A stretch of 64,000 bases of DNA, taken from assembly GCF_900091955.1 (NCBI RefSeq), contig NZ_FMDF01000170.1:17807-81806 (forward strand), written 5' to 3'. This document shows positions 56,569-64,000 of this stretch, in pieces. Each line of letters opens with the position of its first letter. Position 1 is the first letter of the stretch. The notes under the pieces are model-generated. The model did no database searches and was not told where the DNA came from. It was given only the letters and a program-made list of their open reading frames with translations. Made by a program: the position numbers and the translations under genes. The DNA is from Streptomyces sp. Ncost-T10-10d (lineage in GTDB: Bacteria > Actinomycetota > Actinomycetes > Streptomycetales > Streptomycetaceae).

Positions 56569-56702
56569 ACCTCGCCGGGGCAGTTCTGCCGCGCACGGCT
56601 CTGCCAATGGCAGGGCCGTGGGGGTTACGGCGGTCTTGCGGGGGTCATCGCCCGGAGGAGCCGGTGGGCAGCTGGAATCGGGTCCGACCCTCACGGACAG
56701 GT

Positions 56703-57149
56703 TCAGGCCCGTGCGGCGGCTTCGTAGAGATCGAGCAGTCGTCCGCGTGTCGCGTGCAGTCGCTGGGTGAGCACCAGGCCGACCCAGTGACTGATCGCGA
56801 ATCCGAACTCGGGGTCCGACCGGCACAGCGCCCGGACCTGGGGTGCGTCGAACTCGTAGGCGCGGACAGGGCTCAACGTCTCGGCGCCCAGTTCCCACTC
56901 GAAGGGCGGGAAGAGCCAGGACAGTCCGACCAGCTCGCCCGGTCCCAGCGTTTCTATTTCCGCGCGACGCCGGTGCGGAAGCTGTGCGTCGAGGGTCACC
57001 GCGCCGGTCTTCAGGATCCAGAAGCGGTCGGCGACTGCGTGTTCCTCGAAAAGCCGCTGTGCTGCGGAGAACCGGACGTCGTCGGCGAGGCTCAGGAGAC
57101 GGTCACGGTGTGTGGGCGGCAGAGACGTGATCTTGAGTGTGGTGGTCAT
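56703..57149 (-). CDS. Cyclic-nucleotide-binding (Crp-type sensor) domain protein
   Basis: Encodes 148 aa, only a cNMP-binding beta-barrel: LLSLADDVRFSAAQRLFEEH, FWILKTGAVTLDAQLP, and ETLGPGELVGLSWLFPPFEW. No HTH follows, so it is not a DNA-binding Crp. GGAGGAGT upstream of ATG 57149. Such stand-alone domains often accompany redox or CBS/USP genes. Confidence 0.85.
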   Translation of the reverse strand: MTTTLKITSLPPTHRDRLLSLADDVRFSAAQRLFEEHAVADRFWILKTGAVTLDAQLPHRRRAEIETLGPGELVGLSWLFPPFEWELGAETLSPVRAYEFDAPQVRALCRSDPEFGFAISHWVGLVLTQRLHATRGRLLDLYEAAARA

Positions 57150-57994
57150 CGGAGTACTCCTCCGAGGAGCGGCTCTCTGCGGAGGGCGGAATCCTCATGC
57201 CGCCCGATGGAGCCGGTCACCGCTGCAAGTACACGACTCCATGGGAGACGGCGCACGAGGAAATGCCCAGAGCGCGTCGGCTCGTGCGGTCACAAGGGTC
57301 TGGTGACCTCTTGTAGAGGAGTTGTTCCCCACCACGGCAGAAGTACGCGACAGTCGGGACCACGATGCCCCACTCGACCCGGTGGGGCGACGCGCCGACC
57401 ACACGACCACGACCCGAATTCTGGCCATGACCGCGTGGAGCCGCCCGGCGGTCCGCTGAACGGTCTGCTTCTGGAGGTGACCGCGAGCGAGGCGTTGCGC
57501 CGCTGATCACGGAAGCCGGGAGCTACGGCTCCGATGTGCGGGCCGACTATGAGCCGCGCGTGCCTGCCGCACATCAGCCCCCACCCCGGACCGGGGTGGT
57601 CGAGCAAGTCGTCGCGAAGGCCGCCGCGCGACCATCGGCGTCCACCGAGGCCGCTGCCGGCCGCCCGGCGCACGGGCCGAGGCCGACTCTCGCGATCAGG
57701 CTGCGGACCTGCTCGCCGAGGACAGCGCCCTGGCCTGCAGGCCATGCCCTCCGGCTACGGCGCTCGGCCTGCTGTGGTGTGCCGTTTCTCCGAATGCGAT
57801 CACACCCGCCCCGCGTGAGGATCGGGTTACGGGCGGTGGTCCGGTTGCGCCCCGATCCCTGCGCGGGTTCGGCACCCTTCCCGGGTGCTCCGGTCCGCTT
57901 CCCGGCTGTCGGATTTCCCGGCCCATGACATGCGGCGCCGCTACGGCCGGCGGGTTCTCGGGCTGTCTCACAACGGTGTCATGAGCTCGGTGTC
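57150..57994. other. Stretch without recognisable genes
   Basis: About 840 bases between the cNMP-binding gene and an AraC scrap. Frames here look like out-of-frame translations; no domain found. Confidence 0.4.
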
Positions 57995-58110
57995 TCAGCT
58001 TCGTGTCATTTCCTTGAGCCTGATCTTCAACCTCGGAGGTCGCCCCATGACGGCCCGGAAGGCCCGGGTGAAGTCGGAGTGTCTGGCGAACCCCCAGCGG
58101 GCGTCGACCG
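57995..58110 (-). pseudogene. AraC-family C-terminal scrap
   Basis: The minus strand encodes RWGFARHSDFTRAFRAVMGR plus PPRLKIRLKEMTRS and a stop, the second HTH of an AraC-type regulator. Upstream it runs into sequence that is coding on the other strand. Likely a truncated regulator just outside the PKS cluster. Confidence 0.6.
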
Positions 58111-58111
58111 C

Positions 58112-58480
58112 GTGGACGTCGAAGTCGAACTCGCCGGTGAACTGTGCGGCAGCGTGCTCTTCGCCGACCTCGCCGAGGCCTCCCGCTCCTTCGGGAGCGG
58201 CACCAGGTGCCGGCACACCCGGGCGGGTCGGCACCTGGACACGATGGAACTCGGGCCCGGCGCCTGGCACATGGGGGCGGCCCGGGTCCGCTCCGCCGCG
58301 TACTCCTTCTTCGACGACCCGGACTTCCCGCCCGGGACCGCCACGCCGGACTGCGCCCTGGTGATGCGCGACGTCCAGGCCGGCCGGCACCCCCGCCCGG
58401 CACGGCCGTCTCCGTCCGAACCCGCGCGACGAACCGTGCCCGGAGCGCCCGAAGGACCCGAACCCCCGCTGACCGTATAG
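58112..58480 (+). pseudogene. Partial DUF2071-like protein end
   Basis: The + frame 58079-58480 reads ELAGELCGSVLFADLAEASR, MELGPGAWHMGAARV and YSFFDDPDFPPGTATPDCAL. The last block recalls the C-terminus of DUF2071/YqjF-like proteins, but I am unsure of the family. No start is visible; 5' part replaced by the AraC scrap. It ends 43 bp before the PKS start. Confidence 0.35.
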
Positions 58481-58522
58481 TCGTTGGGCGTCGGGGGACC
58501 TGGGGGCACAAGAGGGGTACGC

Positions 58523-61500
58523 ATGGCGGAGGTTCGCGCGGAACTGGTCCGCCCGTTGGTCGAGGCGTTGAGGGCGCACGCTGCACGCACGGGCGAGAGG
58601 ACCGCCTTCCGGGATGGGCAACGGGAGGTGAACTGGTCACAGTTGGAGCGCCGGACGGCCCGCGTCGCGGGGCATCTGGCACGGCTTGGCGTACGCCGCG
58701 GGGACCGGGTGCTGCTCTGCCTGCCCAGCCGGGTGGAAATGGCGGAGAGCTGCCTGGCGGCCCTGCGGGCCGGCGCCGTCGGAGTGCCACTGGACCCGGG
58801 AGCGGCCGACGACGAACTGGCCCACGTCCTCGGCGACAGCGGCGCGGTGGCGGCCGTGGCCGAGGCGCCGCTCCTCGAACGGCTGACGCGGGTGGCGGCC
58901 GGGCGGTCCCCGCTGCGGGCGAGCGTGGTAGTGGGCCCGGTGGCACCACCGCCCGGGCCACCCGCGGACATGGTGCCGTACGAGGAACTCGCCGGGACCG
59001 ACGCGCCGGAACCGCCGTGCGACGACCTCGGGTTGGACGAGCCGGCGTGGATTCTCTACACCTCCGGCACCACCGGAACGCGCAAGGGCGCGGTGACGAG
59101 CCAGCGGGCGGCGCTGTGGTCGACAGCCGCCGGCTACGCACCGCTCCTCGGCATGTCCGAGCGGGACCGGCTGCTGTGGCCGCTGCCGGTGCACCACGCC
59201 TACGCGCATTCGCTGTGCGTCGTCGCGGTGGTCGCCACCGGCGCCGGCGCCTGCCTCCTGGACCGGGGCGTGGACGTCGTGGAGGCTCTGCGGCGACAGC
59301 CGCCCGACGAGCCCTTCACGATGCTGGCCGGGGTCCCGGCCACCTACCACCTGCTGGTGAGCACACTGCGCCGGACCCGGCAGGTCCCCGGCGGGTTGCG
59401 GGTGTGCGTCACCGCCGGAGCACCCTGCCCCGCGGAACTGCGCGCCTCGATGGAGGAGTTGCTCGGCGCACCGCTGCTGGACGGCTACGGCGCCACCGAG
59501 ACCAGCGGCAAGATCGCGCTCGCCCGGCCCGGCACGCCGGGCCCGGACCGCGTGCCGCAGCCACTGCCCGGCGTCGACGTCCGGATCGCCCACCCGGTCT
59601 CCGCGGACACCGTCGCGGACGGCGACGAGGGCGAGATCTGGGTGCGAGGCCCCGGTCTGATGACCGGCTACCACAACCGCCCCGACAGCACGGCGCAGGT
59701 CCTGCGGGACGGCTGGTACCGCACCGGCGACCTCGGCCACCGCACACCGGGCGGCGGGCTGCGGGTCACCGGCCGCGTGGGCGACCTGATCATCCGCGGC
59801 GGCCAGAACGTCAACCCGGTGGAAGTGGAGCAGGTGCTGCTGTCCTGCCCCGGAGTCGCGGACGCGGCGGTCGTCGGCCGCTCCCACGACGTGCTGGGAG
59901 AGGTCCCGGTGGCGTTCGTCGTTCCCGGCCCGCAGGGCACCGACCTCGCCGGACTGCGGGCCGCGTGCCGCAAGCGGCTGTCCGCGTTCAAGGTGCCGGA
60001 CGAGATCCGGCCGAGCGCCTCCCCGCCCCGTACCTCCTCCGGCAAGATCCGACGGACCGCCCTTGCCGCCCGGCTGGCCGAGGCCCTCGCACACGACGGC
60101 GCGAACACCCGGGCCGGGCTGCGTGCCAGGTTGCTCGCACTGCCCGCCCCGGAGCGGCGCCGCACCGTGCTGCGCCTCGTCCTCGACGCCACGGCCGAGG
60201 CGGACGAGGCGCGGGGGACCCACCCCGACCCCGAACAGACCTTCGTCGACCTGGGACTCGGCTCCCTCCAGGGCGTGCTGCTGCGCGACCGGCTCGGGAC
60301 GGCCACGGGCCTCGACCTGCCCTCGACCCTGGTCTTCGACCGTCCGACACCGGACGCGGTGGCCGCCTTCCTGCACGATGCGCTGCTCGGCCCCCCGTCC
60401 CCGGCGGCCCGCCCGGCGGGGCCCGGCACCCGCGGTGACGCCCCGCCGCCCGACGAGCCGGTGGCCGTCGTCGCGATGGCCTGCCGCTTCCCGGGACCCG
60501 TGGACGATGTCCGCACGCCGGAGGAGCTGTGGCAGCTGCTCGCCGACGGAGCGGACGCCACCTCCGCGTTCCCCGGCGACCGGGGCTGGGACCTGGCCGC
60601 CCTCTACGACCCCGACCCCGACCGGCCGGGCACCTCGGTCACCCGGCGCGGCGGGTTCCTGCGCCGGGGCGCCGACTTCGACGCGGCCTTCTTCGGTATG
60701 TCCCCCCGGGAGGCGCTGGCCACCGACCCCCAGCAGCGGCTGCTGCTGGAGACCGCCTGGGAGGTCGTGGAACGGGCGGGCCTCGCCCCCACCGCCCTGC
60801 GCGGCAGCGACACCGGTGTCTTCGTCGGAGTGATGCACGGCGACTACGGCGGCCGTCTGCTGCACCGAGGGGGCCACGCTTACGAGGCCCACCTCGCGCT
60901 CGGATCCGCCGGCAGCGTGGCCTCCGGGCGCATCGCCTACACCCTTGGCCTGGAGGGGCCGGCGGTGACCGTGGACACGGCCTGCTCCTCGTCGCTGGTG
61001 GCCATGGACTGGGCGGCGCGGGCGCTGCGCTCGGGACAGTGCTCCCTCGCCGTGGCCGGCGGCGCCACCGTCATGGCCAGCCCGGTGCCGTTCGTCGCGT
61101 TCAGCAGGCTGCGCGCACTCTCCCCGGACGGCCGCTGCAAGCCGTTCTCCGCCGCGGCCGACGGAACCGCCTGGGGCGAGGGCGTCGGACTGGTCCTGCT
61201 GGAACGGCTCGCCGACGCACGGCGCAACAACCATCCGGTACTCGCCGTGCTCCGCGGCTCCGCCGTCAACGCAGACGGCGCGTCCAACGGCCTGACCGCA
61301 CCCAGCGGACCCGCCCAGGAGCGGCTGATCGGCGACGCCCTGGCCGCCGCCGGGCTCACCCCGGCCGAGATCGACGCCGTGGAGGCGCACGGCACCGGCA
61401 CCCCGCTGGGCGATCCCGTCGAGGCCCGTGCGCTCCTCGCCGCCTACGGGCGCGACCGCCCGGCCGACCGGCCCCTGTGGCTCGGATCCCTCAAGTCCAA

Positions 61501-64000
61501 CCTCGGACACACCCAGGCCGCGGCCGGTGTCGCCGGGGTCATCAAGACCGTGCTGGCGATGCGGCACGGCGTGCTGCCGCGCACGCTGCACCTCGACGAG
61601 CCGTCCCCCGGGGTCGACTGGTCCTCGGGCGCCGTACGCCCACTGACCCGGGAGCAGCCATGGCGGCCCGCCCCCGGACAGCCCCGCCGCGCCGCGGTGT
61701 CGGCCTTCGGCATCGGCGGAACCAACGCCCATGTGATCCTGGAGGAGGCCGTCGTGGAGCAGGACGCGGGGGAGCACGGCGGCACCCCGGCCGCTCCGCA
61801 CCCGCCGCTCCTGCTGTCCGGCGCCGACGCGGGCGCTCTGCGGGCCCAGGCACGGCGCACGGCCGCGTTCCTCCGGGAGCGGCCCGAACAGCCCCTCGGG
61901 GATGTGGTGTTCTCCGCCGCCACCACACGCGCCGCGTTCCGGTACCGGGCGGCGGTACCTGCGGACGGCCGCGTCGGCCTGCTGAGCGGACTGGACAGGC
62001 TCGCCGCCGGGACGACGGCGCCCGCACCGGTCCGCACGGTCCCACGGCTGGCCCTGCTCTTCACCGGTCAGGGCGCCGCACGGCCGGGCCTCGGCAGGGA
62101 ACTGCACGCCGCCTACCCGGTCTTCGCCGATGCCTTCGACGCGTTGTGCGGCCGGTTCGATGCCGTCGGCGCGGGGGACCGCCCGCTGCGCGAGAGCCTG
62201 TGGCCCGAGCCGGGCGAGGCCGCCGACGCCCTCGACCGGACCGATGTCGTCCAGGCCGGCCTGTTCGCGTTCGAGGTCGCCCTGTTCAGGTTGCTCGCCT
62301 CCTGGGGAGTGCGGCCCGACGTCCTGGCCGGACACTCCGTCGGGGAACTGGCCGCGGCGCACGCCGCCGGGATCCTCACCGAGGACGACGCCGTCGGTCT
62401 GGTCGCCGCCCGGGGCCGGCTGATGCAGCGCCTTCCGGCCGGCGGCGCCATGGTCGTCCTGGATGCCACCGAGGAGGAGGCGACGGCGGAACTCGCGAGG
62501 ACCCCGGCCGCGGCCGGCCCGGTGGCGGTCGCGGCGGTGAACGGCCCCCGGTCGGTCGTCGTCTCCGGGGCGGAGCGGGCGGTGACGGCGGTGGCGGCAC
62601 GCTTCGAGGCCCGCGGGCGCCGCACCGAACGCCTGCGGACCAGTCACGCCTTCCACTCTCCGCTGGTCGAACCGGCGCTGGAGGAGTTCGCCCGGGCCGT
62701 GTCGCGCGCCGCCTTCCGCGAGCCCCGCATCCCGGTCGTCTCGGCCCTCACGGGGCGCCCGGCCACCGGGGACGACCTGCGCTCACCGGCCTACTGGGTC
62801 CGCCACGCCCGTGAGACGGTGCGCTTCGCCGACGCCGTGCGCCACCTCGCGGACGAAGCGGGGGTGACCGCCTTCGCCGAGGCCGGTCCCGGCGCCCACC
62901 TCACCTCGGCCGCGCTGAGCACCGTCGGGGAGCCCGGGGACCGCGTGTTCACCGCGACGACCAGGCCCGGCCACCCGGAGCCCGGCACGCTCCTGGCGGC
63001 ACTTGCCCGGCTGCACGTGCACGGCCTCCCGGTCGACTGGGAGGCGGTCCGGCAGGGGCATCCGGTGCCCGCCCGGCGGATCGGCCTGCCCACCTACCCC
63101 TTCCAGCGCGAGCGCCACTGGCTGGCCGAGCCCCCCGCCACCGCGGCAGGCCCCGCGGACACGACCGCGCACGCCACCAGCCACCCGGTGCTGACCGCGA
63201 CGACGAGCCTCCCGGACACGGACCGCCTGCTGAGCACCGGCCACCTGTCGGAGGCCGGGCAGCCCTGGCTGCGCGACCACGTCGTGCACGGCCGGGTGCT
63301 GGTGCCCGCCACCGTTCTCGCCGACCTGGCGCTCCACACCGGCGCGGCCTGCGGCCTGGCGGAACTGGAGGAGCTGACGCTGCTGTTCCCGCTGCACCTG
63401 CCCGGCTCCGGCGAGCGCGTCGAGGTGCAGGTGGTGCTCGGCGCGCCGGACCCGTCCGGCCGCAGGACCGTCGACCTGCACGCGCGCCCCGGGGACGGCG
63501 GCCCCCTCGGGGCGTGGACCCACCACGCCACCGGCCGTCTCGGGTCGCTGTCCGGCGGTCCCGGCCCGGCGCACGGCGACGAGGAGTCCTGGCCGCCCCC
63601 GGACGCGGTGCCCGTCGACCTGACCGGAGCCTACGAGCGCCTGGCAGAGGCGGGTCACGCGTACGGCCCGGCGTTCCGCTGCGTGCGGGCGATGTGGCGG
63701 CGGGGCGACGACCTGCTGGCCGACGTACGGCTTCCCGACGAGGCCGTGGCCGAGGCGCAGCGCTACGGCCTCCATCCCGCGCTGTTCGACGCCGCCCTGC
63801 ACGCGTCGCTGCTGCTCTCTGTGGATCCGGGACAGCCCGGCGGGACCGGACGGCTGCCGTTCGCCTGGCGGGGCGTCAGCCGCCACGCTGCGGGCATCAC
63901 CGCCCTGCGGGTCCGGCTCCGCCCCACCGGGGACCACACCGTCGCGGCGGACCTCACCGACCCGGCCGGGCGGCCGGTGCTGCGGGTGGCGGAACTGACC
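58523..64000 (+). CDS. Modular type I PKS with CoA-ligase loading domain (5' part, runs off window)
   Basis: ATG 58523 with AGAGGGG 6 bp upstream; the frame stays open to the window end (1826 codons). Residues ~10-510 are an AMP-dependent ligase (YTSGTTGTRKG at 179, YGATETSGK, GWYRTGDLGH, K508 in TSSGKIRRT). An ACP follows with Ser581 in LGLGSLQGV. KS begins ~645 (C821 in DTACSSS, H956, H996). AT runs ~1175-1480, with S1272 in GHSVGE and HAFH, both typical of malonyl-CoA loading. DH from ~1555 has H1586 in HVVHGRVLVP and D1756 in LFDAALH. KR/ER/ACP would lie beyond 64000. The ligase activates a free carboxylic acid starter and loads it on the first ACP. Product unknown. Confidence 0.93.
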   Translation, partial: MAEVRAELVRPLVEALRAHAARTGERTAFRDGQREVNWSQLERRTARVAGHLARLGVRRGDRVLLCLPSRVEMAESCLAALRAGAVGVPLDPGAADDELAHVLGDSGAVAAVAEAPLLERLTRVAAGRSPLRASVVVGPVAPPPGPPADMVPYEELAGTDAPEPPCDDLGLDEPAWILYTSGTTGTRKGAVTSQRAALWSTAAGYAPLLGMSERDRLLWPLPVHHAYAHSLCVVAVVATGAGACLLDRGVDVVEALRRQPPDEPFTMLAGVPATYHLLVSTLRRTRQVPGGLRVCVTAGAPCPAELRASMEELLGAPLLDGYGATETSGKIALARPGTPGPDRVPQPLPGVDVRIAHPVSADTVADGDEGEIWVRGPGLMTGYHNRPDSTAQVLRDGWYRTGDLGHRTPGGGLRVTGRVGDLIIRGGQNVNPVEVEQVLLSCPGVADAAVVGRSHDVLGEVPVAFVVPGPQGTDLAGLRAACRKRLSAFKVPDEIRPSASPPRTSSGKIRRTALAARLAEALAHDGANTRAGLRARLLALPAPERRRTVLRLVLDATAEADEARGTHPDPEQTFVDLGLGSLQGVLLRDRLGTATGLDLPSTLVFDRPTPDAVAAFLHDALLGPPSPAARPAGPGTRGDAPPPDEPVAVVAMACRFPGPVDDVRTPEELWQLLADGADATSAFPGDRGWDLAALYDPDPDRPGTSVTRRGGFLRRGADFDAAFFGMSPREALATDPQQRLLLETAWEVVERAGLAPTALRGSDTGVFVGVMHGDYGGRLLHRGGHAYEAHLALGSAGSVASGRIAYTLGLEGPAVTVDTACSSSLVAMDWAARALRSGQCSLAVAGGATVMASPVPFVAFSRLRALSPDGRCKPFSAAADGTAWGEGVGLVLLERLADARRNNHPVLAVLRGSAVNADGASNGLTAPSGPAQERLIGDALAAAGLTPAEIDAVEAHGTGTPLGDPVEARALLAAYGRDRPADRPLWLGSLKSNLGHTQAAAGVAGVIKTVLAMRHGVLPRTLHLDEPSPGVDWSSGAVRPLTREQPWRPAPGQPRRAAVSAFGIGGTNAHVILEEAVVEQDAGEHGGTPAAPHPPLLLSGADAGALRAQARRTAAFLRERPEQPLGDVVFSAATTRAAFRYRAAVPADGRVGLLSGLDRLAAGTTAPAPVRTVPRLALLFTGQGAARPGLGRELHAAYPVFADAFDALCGRFDAVGAGDRPLRESLWPEPGEAADALDRTDVVQAGLFAFEVALFRLLASWGVRPDVLAGHSVGELAAAHAAGILTEDDAVGLVAARGRLMQRLPAGGAMVVLDATEEEATAELARTPAAAGPVAVAAVNGPRSVVVSGAERAVTAVAARFEARGRRTERLRTSHAFHSPLVEPALEEFARAVSRAAFREPRIPVVSALTGRPATGDDLRSPAYWVRHARETVRFADAVRHLADEAGVTAFAEAGPGAHLTSAALSTVGEPGDRVFTATTRPGHPEPGTLLAALARLHVHGLPVDWEAVRQGHPVPARRIGLPTYPFQRERHWLAEPPATAAGPADTTAHATSHPVLTATTSLPDTDRLLSTGHLSEAGQPWLRDHVVHGRVLVPATVLADLALHTGAACGLAELEELTLLFPLHLPGSGERVEVQVVLGAPDPSGRRTVDLHARPGDGGPLGAWTHHATGRLGSLSGGPGPAHGDEESWPPPDAVPVDLTGAYERLAEAGHAYGPAFRCVRAMWRRGDDLLADVRLPDEAVAEAQRYGLHPALFDAALHASLLLSVDPGQPGGTGRLPFAWRGVSRHAAGITALRVRLRPTGDHTVAADLTDPAGRPVLRVAELT

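Noticed and set aside
58637..62656. 1339-codon open frame on the minus strand
   Set aside because: Antisense to the PKS gene, whose catalytic motifs are in the + frame. The minus translation has no domain.

Overview
The window is high-GC DNA from an actinomycete, almost certainly a Streptomyces. The evidence is GC-rich third positions, frequent GTG starts, a small cold-shock protein, a DUF6381 protein, a DUF574-type methyltransferase, kdp genes and the start of a large modular type I PKS. Many truncated genes and transposase fragments sit between intact operons, which suggests a chromosome-arm or accessory location rather than the conserved core.

Layout. 0-5 kb: the end of an APC permease, then a second-copy respiratory set (qcrB on +, ctaD-ctaF on -). 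5-9.5 kb: a LuxR-type regulator followed by a secreted M4 metalloprotease, then a DUF6381 gene. 9.5-15.3 kb: regulator, efflux and VOC genes bracketed by transposase relics (frameshifted GntR, MFS, AraC/VOC pair, AraC/DUF2000 pair, truncated MFS). 15.3-17.2 kb: acetyltransferase-TetR-DUF1349 operon behind a twin palindromic operator. 17.5-18.5 kb: cold-shock gene, a structurally odd tRNA, and the frameshifted tail of a serine recombinase. 18.8-23.4 kb: a fused membrane-anchored phosphoesterase/beta-propeller and a NicO-type metal exporter. 23.7-31 kb: kdpD-(27-aa ORF)-kdpF-A-B-C, with a KdpD whose kinase residues are lost and no kdpE.

31.7-39.5 kb (minus strand) is the most unusual region. 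It reads as a seven-gene co-directional array: cupin, three paralogous TOPRIM-like proteins (two with N-terminal zinc ribbons, all ending in a G-F-L/M-T-W-P signature), a membrane protein with an Asp/Trp-rich tail, an asparagine-synthetase-like ligase lacking the glutaminase Cys, and an aldehyde dehydrogenase. The first four genes overlap by 4 bp each. I do not recognise this combination as a described system.

39.9-42.7 kb is a gene graveyard (hydrolase, LuxR, Ku and P450 fragments) around one intact esterase. 43-46.7 kb is a translationally coupled CBM32-phosphatase/MFS/TolB-like operon. 46.8-50.6 kb holds a methyltransferase, three TOBE-domain molybdate-type proteins and an AhpD-like protein. 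50.9-57.1 kb mixes relics (GH3, PadR, CBS) with an APC permease, a PH-like small protein, DUF2795 and a cyclic-nucleotide-binding protein. It also contains a decayed, internally deleted second copy of the LuxR-M4 protease locus from 6-9 kb. From 58.5 kb to the window end runs the first gene of a modular PKS cluster: CoA-ligase-type loading domain, ACP, KS, malonyl-type AT and DH, cut by the window edge.
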